In this document: in pieces, positions 47,091 to 55,869 of the stretch
Position numbering within the stretch: the first letter of the stretch is position 1
Layout: every line of letters starts with the position of its first letter
NCBI GenBank assembly: GCA_009885105.1
Contig: VFLI01000025.1
Location: 1-64,000, forward strand
Length of the DNA stretch: 64,000 bases
DNA from: Spirochaetia bacterium
Lineage (GTDB): Bacteria > Spirochaetota > Leptospiria > Leptospirales > Leptonemataceae
Direction of reading: 5' to 3'
Notes under the pieces: model-generated
Told to the model about the DNA's origin: nothing
Databases searched by the model: none
The model's input: the letters and a program-made list of their open reading frames with translations, nothing else
Program-made: the position numbers and the translations under genes

Positions 47091-47817
47091 AATCCGTCAC
47101 GCAAATCACCCGGGCGATCTGACTCAATGTCTCTCCTGATTGTTCGCCGGAGGCCGCATCCAGTGTCCACAGGGCCGACTCGCTGTCCTGGAAGGCGCTC
47201 CCGGACCAGAGACGGCCGGATAGACCCTCCAGGCCTCGATTGTCAAACATTCGAATCAGCTCGAAAAGCTCTGGAACCCGCCAGCTTCTGCCGAATTCTG
47301 TCAGGTGCTGACAGGTCTGCCGGGCTTTTCTGTAATTTCCTCGAACCGGGTCTTCTGGACGGCTGCCGGGAGAAATATGAAACAGTTGTCCGTTGACGGC
47401 GATGATGCTGGAATTTTCTGAAGAAATAGACGATTCCGGCTCGATGGCAATATCCGATCGGTCTTTCAGAAGGTCCTTGAGCTCCCTGCCGGCGTATCGA
47501 ACTCTCCCCTGAAAATATGCCTGTATTTCCAGAAGCTGGACCGTAACGGGATGTTCGAAAAAGCCCGGAAACTGAACAAAGCGGCTGGTTTTCTCAGCAA
47601 CCCGGTCGATCCGGATTGTCTTAATCGCACCACCGTCTCGAAATTGCAGTTCCATATACTGCAAGCGTGGATCGGCCGTGAAATAGATGTACGCGTCCGA
47701 ATTGCGGCTGCCCGTACCCAAACCAAGATACAGGATCCGGAAACCCTCAGCGCCGGGAGCCGGAGCAGCCAGAAGCTCCAGCTGAATAAGAATCAAAAGT
47801 AATTTTTGGAAAAACAT
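47089..47817 (-). CDS. Exported protein with DUF1566-like C-terminal domain
   Basis: ATG 47817 follows a GAGGTG site and opens with a signal peptide (about 1-24). The open frame up to 48045 overlaps the divergent gene and is rejected as coding. The final 75 residues resemble DUF1566/Lcl C-terminal domains: GRSWRVPELFELIRMFDN, LWSGSAFQDSESALWTLDA and a closing VICVTD. The first part is beta-rich and unassigned. Such domains are common in spirochaetal exported proteins. Function unknown. Confidence 0.7.
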   Translation of the reverse strand: MFFQKLLLILIQLELLAAPAPGAEGFRILYLGLGTGSRNSDAYIYFTADPRLQYMELQFRDGGAIKTIRIDRVAEKTSRFVQFPGFFEHPVTVQLLEIQAYFQGRVRYAGRELKDLLKDRSDIAIEPESSISSENSSIIAVNGQLFHISPGSRPEDPVRGNYRKARQTCQHLTEFGRSWRVPELFELIRMFDNRGLEGLSGRLWSGSAFQDSESALWTLDAASGEQSGETLSQIARVICVTD

Positions 47818-47957
47818 GGAATTCACCTCGTTGCCTGTACAGGGTAAAAAAAACGGAAGTGTTGCGTAAAAAAAAGTTGCGTTGTGCGGTGCACTACAGA
47901 AAATGACGCAACGCATAAGTTTACAAACGGCCTTCAAAGGCCAGAAGGAGAAAAACG

Positions 47958-48239
47958 ATGGCAGAAAAAAAAGTAACCAATGTTGAAAGTGGCGTACGTG
48001 ATGTGCTGAACGCCGGACTGGGTCTTTTCCAGACGGTATCTGCAAAAGTGGAGAATGTTCAGAAGGACATCCTTTCCAGTTTCAATTCCCTGGTTTCCAG
48101 GGGAGCTTCTGACAAAAGCGAACTGGCGCAGAAACTGCGCGGCGGACTGGACAAAGGTCTGACTGTTGTTAAAGAAGTTGAAACAAAGCTCGGGATCAAA
48201 ACCCAGAATACAGCTGCCGTTTCAAATTCGAAACGATAA
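47958..48239 (+). CDS. Small helical phasin-like protein
   Basis: This 93-residue protein is nearly all amphipathic helix (VRDVLNAGLGLFQTVSAKVE, then ILSSFNSLVSRGA) with a Ser/Asn-rich tail. A strong AAGGAG site seven bases before the ATG and a terminator right after it point to a well-expressed single gene. The pattern is like phasins, apolipoprotein-like or polyhydroxyalkanoate-granule proteins, but it is too short to assign firmly. No granule synthase gene is nearby. Confidence 0.68.
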   Translation: MAEKKVTNVESGVRDVLNAGLGLFQTVSAKVENVQKDILSSFNSLVSRGASDKSELAQKLRGGLDKGLTVVKEVETKLGIKTQNTAAVSNSKR

Positions 48240-48288
48240 TATTACAGACTCGGCGTCATTGGGCGCCGCGGATTGTTTTTGAGAAGTG

Positions 48289-48316
48289 CCCGCAGTTATC
48301 TGCGGGTATTTTTTTT
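48289..48316 (+). terminator. Intrinsic terminator after the phasin-like gene
   Basis: A perfect 7-bp stem (CCCGCAG/CTGCGGG) with loop TTAT is followed by TATTTTTTTTT. It ends the transcript of the small helical protein, 50 bases after its stop. Confidence 0.92.
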
Positions 48317-48374
48317 TAACCGAGTTCATTGGTCACCGCGAATAAAAGAGCGCGCAGAAAATAAAAAACCATCT

Positions 48375-50126
48375 CTATTCGGTTAATTTAAAATGCTTGA
48401 TGTGCGCCTGCAGAAGTTCCGCAATCTGGACCAGTTCCACTGTCGAGTCCTGAATCACCAGTGAACCTTCCGACATTGCCTGAGCCTCCTGTGAGACACT
48501 TTGAATAGAATTGCTGATTTCATATGTGGCTTTTTTTTGCTCGTCCGTTGCCAATTCGATTTTTATTGTGCTTTCGGCGAGTTTTTCAATATTCTGGAAG
48601 ATTGTTTTCGTGCTGACTCCCTGTTCTTCCAGAGATTTGAGCACATTCGCGGAGGCTTCACTGATCAGCGCCACACTCTTTGTGATGTCCTGAAGAATTT
48701 GAGTTTCCTCTCCGACGACTTCTATGCCTTTATTGACGGCTTTTGAAGTGGAAGCGACGAGCGAATTGATCTCTTTTACATTGCGCGCCGTACGGTCCGC
48801 AAGTTTGGATATTTCATCCGCCACCACGGCGAATCCCCGGCCGGATTCTCCGGCTCGCGCCGCCTCAATGGCGGCATTCAGAGACAGGAGATTCGTTCTG
48901 TCCGATATTTCAGAGATCATTTTGGTAATCTCCTGAATCTGATCCGAGCTCTGACGCACTTCCTGCATGGCCTGGGTTGTGATCTTTGCTTTTTCGCCCC
49001 CGCCTCGCGCTCGGTCAGTCAGTTCACCGGCAAGTCCTGCCAGGTTCTTCATTGCTTCGCCGACATCTGCGATAGACACATTCAGTTTGACTGCATTTTC
49101 GTTGATTGTCCTGGTATTCTGTGCTGTCTGCTTCATCGACGCGGCCACACTGTCTGAGCTTGTCGTGAGTTCCTCCAGAGCGGCCGCGGTTTCCTGGGAA
49201 GTTGTGGCAAGACTCTGCGCCGATACTGTGAACGTTGCCGCCGTGTCAGCCAGAACAGCGGAAGTCGCAATGGATTTATCCGAAGATTCTTTTATCTCAT
49301 TGATTGCATTGAACAGAGCAACAACAGTTGTGTTGATCTCGCCCAGAAGTGTGCCGATGTCATCGACGCTCTGAGGGTGAAATCTCTTGGTGAGATCGCC
49401 TTTGCTGATGGAATCCATCCTGGAAGTGATCAGAGTCAGTGGATTTGTAAGAATATAACGAAATGCAAAGAACAGCGTTCCGATCAGTCCTGCTATTATG
49501 ACGGCAATGGCAATCACAAACTGGATTGAAAAGTCGCTGCTGGCCGAGTTCACCTGGTCCAGAGGTATATCCATACTGACCGCTCCAAGAACCGAGTTCT
49601 CCGGGCCTTCGTGGCAGGAAGTGCAGTCCTGGCCCAGGTAATTTTTAGAATTCAGGATGGGTCGTACTACACGGAGGTATTCAGAGGATCCCTCTTCTCT
49701 GAGTTTCCAGATCATTTTTCCAGATGCCAGAACCTGCTCCTCAATGGGATCCTTTCTCGCGCCCGCTTCCAGGCCTTTCTGATTTACATTGGAAGAAATC
49801 ACATGCAGGTTGCGAACTCCCTCGATATGATTGATCTGCGACAGATAATCGCTCAAACTTTCCGGATCCGCGACAATCATCAGAGTGCTGATCCCGGCTA
49901 TGGTGAGGTTGTGCATGCTCTCAGAAAACATCAGTGACTGACGCAGAGCAATGGACCTCTGCGCCTGGAAATTCCAGTAGTTGATAAGGGCGCCGGCCAC
50001 AAGAGCCAGAACGGTAAGCGGCAGGGTTATTTTGACCCAGATTCGGAGACTGCGGAATTTATAGAGAAGGCCGGCCAAAAGATTGATCCTCTTCGGCGTG
50101 ATTCGGTGTTCCGGGGAATTGTTCAA
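48375..50126 (-). CDS. Methyl-accepting chemotaxis protein with periplasmic haem-binding (CxxCH) sensor domain
   Basis: This 583-residue receptor has two membrane helices (about 30-50 and 202-222) that bracket a periplasmic sensor of about 150 residues. In it, [11 protein letters not shown] at about residue 168 is a c-type haem attachment motif. HAMP (about 223-276) and a full signalling domain follow, with the tip [19 protein letters not shown] and [17 protein letters not shown]. Haem-bearing chemoreceptors are known in Geobacter and Desulfovibrio (DcrA), where they sense redox state, oxygen or NO. It should steer swimming by a redox signal. Cytochrome-c maturation genes are not in the window. 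Confidence 0.92.
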   Translation of the reverse strand: MNNSPEHRITPKRINLLAGLLYKFRSLRIWVKITLPLTVLALVAGALINYWNFQAQRSIALRQSLMFSESMHNLTIAGISTLMIVADPESLSDYLSQINHIEGVRNLHVISSNVNQKGLEAGARKDPIEEQVLASGKMIWKLREEGSSEYLRVVRPILNSKNYLGQDCTSCHEGPENSVLGAVSMDIPLDQVNSASSDFSIQFVIAIAVIIAGLIGTLFFAFRYILTNPLTLITSRMDSISKGDLTKRFHPQSVDDIGTLLGEINTTVVALFNAINEIKESSDKSIATSAVLADTAATFTVSAQSLATTSQETAAALEELTTSSDSVAASMKQTAQNTRTINENAVKLNVSIADVGEAMKNLAGLAGELTDRARGGGEKAKITTQAMQEVRQSSDQIQEITKMISEISDRTNLLSLNAAIEAARAGESGRGFAVVADEISKLADRTARNVKEINSLVASTSKAVNKGIEVVGEETQILQDITKSVALISEASANVLKSLEEQGVSTKTIFQNIEKLAESTIKIELATDEQKKATYEISNSIQSVSQEAQAMSEGSLVIQDSTVELVQIAELLQAHIKHFKLTE

Positions 50127-50999
50127 TCAAATAAAAATTGGCTGGATTAAGAATCCAGCTTCGACTGCCTTTTCTCTCAGAGCGGCGCTGCCCCGGTCGA
50201 GAAGCAGGGCTTTTTTGGCAAATTTCATCATTTCCCAGTCGGTGAAGGAGTCGCCTGCGGCAAAATCCAGGGATTGGATGCCGTTCTGTTTCAGTTTTTC
50301 CACTTTCCCCTGTCCGAATGTCATCGGTTCGGAAATGCGCGGCAGCAGCCAGTCGCCTTTGCGTTCCAGTTTCATGCCGAGCACCATATTTTCTTCCAGT
50401 CCCCATTCTTTCACGACCGGACGAATTGCTTCCTCCGGTGAAGCCGTCACGATTCGGACCGTCCAACCGCGCGAAAGGAATGCTGAGATCAGATCATGAA
50501 TTTCTGTGTAGACGCGGACTCCTGTTTTAATTGTTCCCGCCGAGAAAACAGGCACATCCTTTATTTCGCGTTTCTGCTCATCTTCGAAAACCCTGGAGGC
50601 GATGCTGCGAAGATCCTGAGCCGTGCGGCCGGCGAATATTATCTTCGTCCAGCGATAGGCGTCTTCCAGGCCGCCGGAATCCATTATTTTCTGGTACAGA
50701 CCGATCACGGATCCGGCGAATTTTGCGCTGTCAATCGGGTCAGCCGATTTCTGCCAGGCATCGCGCAGGCGGTGAAGATTTTCTAAATCATCCGAAGTAA
50801 CGAGAGGATGAGCGATCGCCTCCCAGAAATCCGCGTCGGCATTGATCAGTCCTTCCAGCGCGATGTGAAACATCACAGCTTCGCCGAGATCGCCGAAAAC
50901 GAGAGTATTGTCAAAATCGAACGCCGCCGTTCCCGGGCCGCTTTCTATGACGCTTTGAATCTGTCGGAAGACGTCTTCCCGCCATTTATTTATGAACAT
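50127..50999 (-). CDS. HAD-superfamily phosphatase, phosphoserine-phosphatase-like
   Basis: The protein has a class IB HAD core: motif I AAFDFDNTLVFGD (about residue 26), motif II VTASPEE, a motif III lysine in GQGKVEKL and motif IV FAAGDSFTDWEMM. All four motifs look intact, so it should be an active cytoplasmic phosphatase. The frame opens at 51101, but ATG 50999 avoids the peptidase gene and gives a 290-residue product. It is distantly like the exported HAD protein at 8114. It may dephosphorylate phosphoserine or a related small molecule. Confidence 0.82.
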   Translation of the reverse strand: MFINKWREDVFRQIQSVIESGPGTAAFDFDNTLVFGDLGEAVMFHIALEGLINADADFWEAIAHPLVTSDDLENLHRLRDAWQKSADPIDSAKFAGSVIGLYQKIMDSGGLEDAYRWTKIIFAGRTAQDLRSIASRVFEDEQKREIKDVPVFSAGTIKTGVRVYTEIHDLISAFLSRGWTVRIVTASPEEAIRPVVKEWGLEENMVLGMKLERKGDWLLPRISEPMTFGQGKVEKLKQNGIQSLDFAAGDSFTDWEMMKFAKKALLLDRGSAALREKAVEAGFLIQPIFI

Positions 51000-51006
51000 G
51001 AATTGA

Positions 51007-51825
51007 TCAATTGTTGGCAGCGGCGGGATCGTTCGGGGCGACAAGAGCGCTTTCGCCGAGGTGGTTCTGACCTTCCATGGGCGCGACTTCACGCAGCACA
51101 ACGTCGGGTGTTTCCAGTCCGTACTGTAAAAAATCTTCCGGATTCATGAAGACTTCCATAAAACGCACTTCAAAATGAACGTGAGGCCCCGTGGAGCGTC
51201 CCGTGTTGCCGGACAGCGCTATCGCCTGACCGCGCACAACTTTTTCTCCGAGTTTAATTAGAACAACAGTGTTGTGACCGTACCAGGTTTCAATACCATC
51301 GGCATGACGAATGGCAGCAGCATGACCGAGAGCGCCAAACCAACCGGCCGCGATCACTTCTCCGTCGCTTGCGGCAAGCACTACGGTGTTTCTTGCGCAT
51401 GCCATATCCAGACCTGTGTGCAGACCTCCCCAGCGGTCCCCGAAACGTGAAGTGTAGCTGGGTGTTTCCACCGGCCAGAGAAGCTTGCGCGTATCAATTT
51501 CAAGAATTCTTCTGCCCTGGCCTTTTGACAGCAGTGAAGTGTGGTAGCGCTCCCCCATCGGAACAAAAATGTAGGAACCTGCGCTCAGTCGCCCTTCATT
51601 GATTGCAGCGATTTCTCCAACCGTAGTCTCAAATTTCAGAGCCAGTGTATTCAGGCTTTCCCGGTTGAAAAGAGTCCACAGACCGGGCCGGTTTCTGTAT
51701 GTCTGGATGTGTTCATTATCCAGGGCCACCGAGATAAGATTCTTTTCTTCTGCATTCTGAATGCCGGTCAGGGTCACAAACAGCAGGGCAAAGGCAAATT
51801 TCTTCCAGTTTAAATTACGTCGCAT
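51007..51825 (-). CDS. M23 family murein endopeptidase with LysM-like region
   Basis: This protein of about 272 residues has a signal peptide (about 1-25), a LysM-like segment (TLALKFETTVGEIAAINEG) and a C-terminal M23 metallopeptidase domain. The zinc ligands are the His and Asp in HTGLDMA and the His in HVHFEVR, with GWFGALGHAAAIRHADG between them. M23 enzymes cut peptidoglycan cross-links during growth or division. ATG 51825 is preferred to the one five codons earlier. The 300 bases upstream to metY hold no gene. Confidence 0.88.
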   Translation of the reverse strand: MRRNLNWKKFAFALLFVTLTGIQNAEEKNLISVALDNEHIQTYRNRPGLWTLFNRESLNTLALKFETTVGEIAAINEGRLSAGSYIFVPMGERYHTSLLSKGQGRRILEIDTRKLLWPVETPSYTSRFGDRWGGLHTGLDMACARNTVVLAASDGEVIAAGWFGALGHAAAIRHADGIETWYGHNTVVLIKLGEKVVRGQAIALSGNTGRSTGPHVHFEVRFMEVFMNPEDFLQYGLETPDVVLREVAPMEGQNHLGESALVAPNDPAAANN

Positions 51826-52126
51826 CAAATTCCTGTACACTCTATTAACAATTCGGACAAATACTTACAAAATTATATTGAAGGGTGCCATATTTTCTAT
51901 GTTTCTCTATGCTTTCAACAAAAATTTTCATGTATAATTTTTTAATGTTTCCGACGGGGGCAGTTTTCACTATAATTTTATGCTTGAAATTGAGTCCGGA
52001 CGTCCTGGCATTTCGCTCCTCCACGCTGTTTTTTTATTTGACGATCCCCGTTCGTTCCCTTTTCTGGTGTTTCTCTTTCTTCCTATATATATGATTATAT
52101 ATTGAGGATAGTATTAGGAGCAGCCT

Positions 52127-53422
52127 GTGTCGGAAAAAAAATATCGTTTTGAAACATTAACCCTGCATGCGGGTCAGATTCCGGATGCCACAACATCCTG
52201 GGGTGTTCCAGTATACCGGACAAGTTCCTATGTTTTCAAGAGCACAGAGCATGCGGCCAATCTTTTTGCTCTCAAAGAGCTGGGCAATATATATACACGA
52301 CTCATGAATCCGACTCATGATGTTCTGGAGCAGAGGATCACGGCTCTTGAAGGAGGGGCGGCTTCTGTTGCTGTGGCATCGGGCACATCGGCGATTCATT
52401 ATACAATCGCCACGATTGCAAAGCAGGGGGATGAAATTGTATCGGCAAACAATCTGTACGGCGGAACATACACTATGTTCGACGCCATACTGCCGGATAC
52501 GGGCATCACAACGAAATTTGTGGATCCTAAAGATCCAAAGAATTTTGAAAAAGCCATAACCTCCAAAACAAAACTGATATTCATTGAAACGATCGGCAAC
52601 CCGGTTCTGGATTTCACCGATGTTGCGGAAGTGGCAAAAATCGCCCACGCTCACAAACTGCCTCTTGTCGTCGACGCCACCTTTACAACTCCGTATCTTT
52701 TACGCAGCATTGAACACGGCGCTGATATAGTAGTGAATTCGCTGACGAAGTGGATCGGCGGACACGGTACGGGCATAGGCGGCATAGTGACAGATTCCGG
52801 AAAGTTCAACTGGAAAGAGGGAAATTTTCCCTCGTTCAACAGCCCGGATCCAAATTACCACGGAATGAAATGGGCGCACGACCTGCCGGAAATGCTCTCG
52901 CCCGTTGCTTTCGCGCTTCGGCTGAGGACCGTGCCTCTGAGAAATCTGGGCGCGGCCATTTCTCCCGACAATGCCTGGATATTTTTACAGGGAGCGGAGA
53001 CGCTTCCTCTTCGCATGCAGCGTCATTCGGAAAATGCTATGAAGGTCGCAGAATTTCTGAAAAAAGATAAACGAGTCGAATGGGTCCGATATCCCGGATT
53101 GCCGGACGATCCGACTCACGCTGTTGCGAAAAAATATCTCAGCCGGGGATTCGGCGGAATGGTTGTATTCGGCATCAAAGGCGGCTACGGCAGCGCCGTG
53201 AAGCTGATAGACAACATGACGCTATTTTCGCATCTGGCAAATGTCGGCGATGCAAAAAGCCTGATACTTCATCCGGCCTCGACTTCGCATTCACAGCTGT
53301 CCGAAAAGCAGCAGAGAGAGGGCGGTCTGACTCCGGAACTGATCCGGCTCTCGGTCGGTCTTGAGCATATTGACGATATTCTGGAAGCGCTGGATGAAGG
53401 ATTGACGGTGTCGCAGCGCTGA
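52127..53422 (+). CDS. metY: O-acetylhomoserine (thiol)-lyase
   Basis: This PLP enzyme of 431 residues joins sulfide or methanethiol to O-acetylhomoserine, giving homocysteine or methionine. The start is GTG with an AGGAG site seven bases upstream. It has TLTLHAGQIPDATT, the catalytic-lysine segment VNSLTKWIGGHGTGIGG, and the C-terminal HPASTSHSQLSEKQQ. No SAM or S-box riboswitch is visible upstream, where the 285 bases are A/T-rich. Its stop overlaps the next start by one base. Confidence 0.95.
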   Translation: MSEKKYRFETLTLHAGQIPDATTSWGVPVYRTSSYVFKSTEHAANLFALKELGNIYTRLMNPTHDVLEQRITALEGGAASVAVASGTSAIHYTIATIAKQGDEIVSANNLYGGTYTMFDAILPDTGITTKFVDPKDPKNFEKAITSKTKLIFIETIGNPVLDFTDVAEVAKIAHAHKLPLVVDATFTTPYLLRSIEHGADIVVNSLTKWIGGHGTGIGGIVTDSGKFNWKEGNFPSFNSPDPNYHGMKWAHDLPEMLSPVAFALRLRTVPLRNLGAAISPDNAWIFLQGAETLPLRMQRHSENAMKVAEFLKKDKRVEWVRYPGLPDDPTHAVAKKYLSRGFGGMVVFGIKGGYGSAVKLIDNMTLFSHLANVGDAKSLILHPASTSHSQLSEKQQREGGLTPELIRLSVGLEHIDDILEALDEGLTVSQR

Positions 53423-54219
53423 TGGCCGATTCACTGATAATCAACACCTATTCGCGAAGAACAGCGGCAACCGTGAACGGTCTGATCCAGAAGACCATCA
53501 AGGGCAGCTGGCTTGTGAATTATTCGGATCAGATTTTTCAGGTCTGCGATGAACTGATAAAAAATGCCGTGAAATCGAACTACAAATTTCTTCTTCTGTG
53601 GCATGCGAGCCGGAAACGCATGATGGAGCACAATCCGGATATGAGCCAGCAGGATGCGGATGAATGGCTGCGGGAGGTCTTTTTTTCCGGAGAAAGCGTT
53701 CTTCTGGAAAAGCAGTTTGAAAAAATTCCGGACCGGGAGCAGTTCGGCGGAACGGTCCGTCGGCTTCTGGATATTGAAAACAGATATCTGGAGCTGAAAG
53801 TTCAGAATTTTGGATCTCATCGCCCGGTCATATGGGAGAAAGTGTTCTTTCCGCTTCTCAGAATAAAAAAGCTGGCGCGAAGCCTGAAAATTCACATTCA
53901 TTTTCGAATTGAGACCTCCAGCGATCAGGTGCTGATCACGGTTTCCAACGATGCTCCGATTCTGGAAGAAGACATGATGAGGATCGCTTCCGTTAGAGGC
54001 AAGTTTGCGGAATACTGCAAAGAGGACAGGCAGCAGGATTTCTTTGTCGAGAATCTGGACACTTCGGGCGGCGGGCACGGGCTCGGCTATGCAATTATGG
54101 ATGCCATCATCATGGACATGAAACTATCGCCGGAGACGACTCTGTATCTCATCGGAGCTTCCAGAACAATGGTTCTACTGGCGCTGCCTCTATCTCCCGC
54201 CGAGCCGAAGCTTTCATAA
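53422..54219 (+). CDS. Stand-alone HATPase-fold protein, paralogue 1
   Basis: This 265-residue soluble protein shows the GHKL/histidine-kinase ATP-binding fold without a His phospho-acceptor domain. An N-box-like DELIKNAVKSN is at about residue 43, a G1-like VSNDAPI is at about 175, and a G2-like SGGGHGLGYAIMD is at about 215. It could be an ATP-binding anti-sigma or switch factor or act on a separate His-containing partner. A relative lies at 57415. It overlaps metY by one base, so it is translationally coupled. Confidence 0.75.
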   Translation: MADSLIINTYSRRTAATVNGLIQKTIKGSWLVNYSDQIFQVCDELIKNAVKSNYKFLLLWHASRKRMMEHNPDMSQQDADEWLREVFFSGESVLLEKQFEKIPDREQFGGTVRRLLDIENRYLELKVQNFGSHRPVIWEKVFFPLLRIKKLARSLKIHIHFRIETSSDQVLITVSNDAPILEEDMMRIASVRGKFAEYCKEDRQQDFFVENLDTSGGGHGLGYAIMDAIIMDMKLSPETTLYLIGASRTMVLLALPLSPAEPKLS

Positions 54220-54229
54220 CGGAGTCTTC

Positions 54230-55363
54230 ATGTTTGACAGATGCGAACTGCTCTTTCCGGTTAAAAAGAATCTGATCTATCTGAACAACTGCGGCATCGC
54301 GCCGATGTACGGTCCGGCCGCCCGCGCAGGCGCGCAGTTCATGGAAGTACACAGCTCTCGGGGATCGGGAGTTTTTTCCGGATATGTGAATATTCTGGGA
54401 AAATTTCATGAAGCGGCAGCGCGGCTTTTCGGAACCGGGCCGGAAAATATTTCATTCGTGAAAAATACGGCGGAAGGATTTTCGATGATCGCCAACGGAT
54501 ATCCTCTGCAGCCGGGCGACGAGATCATCAGCTATATCCACGAATATCCGTCGAATCATTATCCCTGGAAGCTCCAGGAAAAACGCGGCGTCGTTCTGCG
54601 GCTTGTTGGGGACACCTCTAAAGAAAAACCGGTGTCCTGGACATTGGAAGCGCTGGAGGAACTCTGCAGTAAAAAAACAAAGATCATCGCTGTCAGCCAT
54701 GTTCAGTTCACCAGCGGATTTGCCGCTGATATGGAGGAACTGGGAAATTTCTGTCATGAAAGAAAAATTGATCTGGTAATCGACGCGGCGCAGAGTCTGG
54801 GAGCGCTTCCCCTGGAAGCAGTGAAATGGAAAATTTCCGCCGTCGCATCCTCCGGATGGAAATGGCTGCTCGGCCCGATCGGCACGGGAATTCTTTACAC
54901 GTCGCCGGAATTCCGGGAAAAAATCGCTCTTACGATGACCGGAGCGGACTTGATGAAACAGGGGCAGGATTATCTGAATCATTCCTGGCAGCCGTATTCC
55001 GACGGGCAGAAGTTTGAATACAGCACTTCTCCGGTGTCGCTCTGCGTTGCTTTAGAAATATCCCTGAGTGAGATCGTCGTGCGGTACGGAATCAATTCGA
55101 TCCGCAGCGAAATCTTCAGACTTCAGAATATATTTTTGAAACAGCTCGACCGGAATAAATATTCCCCTCTTGAATTCCCGGAAAAAAATAGATCGGGCAT
55201 TCTGTCGCTCTCCTGTAAAAAGGATCCAGTCGAACTTTCCGCGCGGCTGCTTTCGCAGTCTATTGCCGTGACTTCCCGCGGGGGCTATCTGCGAATTGCG
55301 CCGCATTTTTACAATACGGATGAAGACATGAAAAAAGCGGCTGAGGCGGTGAATTCGCTGTGA
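54230..55363 (+). CDS. Class V aminotransferase / cysteine-desulfurase-like protein
   Basis: This 377-residue PLP enzyme has LIYLNNCGIAPM near the start, DAAQSLGALPLE (cofactor site) and the lysine in ASSGWKWLLGPIG. Class V includes cysteine desulfurases, kynureninases and serine/alanine transaminases. The catalytic cysteine loop of true IscS/SufS is not evident, so the reaction is open. It is third in the metY operon, with an ACGGAG site 11 bases after the HATPase. Confidence 0.85.
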   Translation: MFDRCELLFPVKKNLIYLNNCGIAPMYGPAARAGAQFMEVHSSRGSGVFSGYVNILGKFHEAAARLFGTGPENISFVKNTAEGFSMIANGYPLQPGDEIISYIHEYPSNHYPWKLQEKRGVVLRLVGDTSKEKPVSWTLEALEELCSKKTKIIAVSHVQFTSGFAADMEELGNFCHERKIDLVIDAAQSLGALPLEAVKWKISAVASSGWKWLLGPIGTGILYTSPEFREKIALTMTGADLMKQGQDYLNHSWQPYSDGQKFEYSTSPVSLCVALEISLSEIVVRYGINSIRSEIFRLQNIFLKQLDRNKYSPLEFPEKNRSGILSLSCKKDPVELSARLLSQSIAVTSRGGYLRIAPHFYNTDEDMKKAAEAVNSL

Positions 55364-55845
55364 AAACAGAGGGTCTGCAGATCATCGACAGAGCGCTGAT
55401 CGAGGAATGCCTGAAAAAAGCGCGCGTCTCGGAAAGGCGCCGCACAAATTACAATTTCCACCAGAGTATGGAAGAGAATCCGCATCGTTTTTTGAATGTA
55501 ATGCTTGAGGGCACATACCTGACGCCGCACCGGCATCTTTCGCCGCCAAAATCTGAATCATTTCTTATTTTGATCGGCTGTGTGGCGCTGATTTCATTTG
55601 ACGGCGGAGGTACTGTTACTTCCTGTATAAGACTGGATGCCTCCGGTGAGCAGCGCGGAGTCGATGTGGCGCCGGGAATCTGGCATACGGTTGTGGTGCT
55701 GTCCCGGGAGGCGGTTTGTTTTGAAGTGAAACCAGGGCCGTACCGGGAATCGGACGACAAAGAATTTGCTCCCTGGGCTCCCCGGGAGAATACGCCGGGC
55801 TGGCAGGAATATTTAAAAATATTGTTAAATATAGCTAACAAATAA
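55360..55845 (+). CDS. WbuC-like cupin protein
   Basis: This 161-residue protein begins at GTG overlapping the aminotransferase stop by four bases. It is a one-domain cupin with metal-ligand candidates in PHRHLSPPKSESFLILIG and the second cupin motif in GIWHTVVVLS. It resembles the WbuC family of cupin metalloproteins found near O-antigen genes. No O-antigen genes are here. Its role may be linked to the aminotransferase product, which is inference. Confidence 0.8.
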   Translation: MKTEGLQIIDRALIEECLKKARVSERRRTNYNFHQSMEENPHRFLNVMLEGTYLTPHRHLSPPKSESFLILIGCVALISFDGGGTVTSCIRLDASGEQRGVDVAPGIWHTVVVLSREAVCFEVKPGPYRESDDKEFAPWAPRENTPGWQEYLKILLNIANK

Positions 55846-55869
55846 TTGGGCGGCGGCGCCGGAGGAACT

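Noticed and set aside
47818-48045. Longer start for the DUF1566-like exported protein
   Set aside because: It overlaps the divergent phasin-like gene; ATG 47817 has its own ribosome site and signal peptide.
51885-52094. 69-codon hydrophobic frame upstream of metY
   Set aside because: Composition follows the A/T-rich leader and no start signal is present.
51841-52126. SAM riboswitch before metY
   Set aside because: No S-box-like paired core could be found in the A/T-rich leader.
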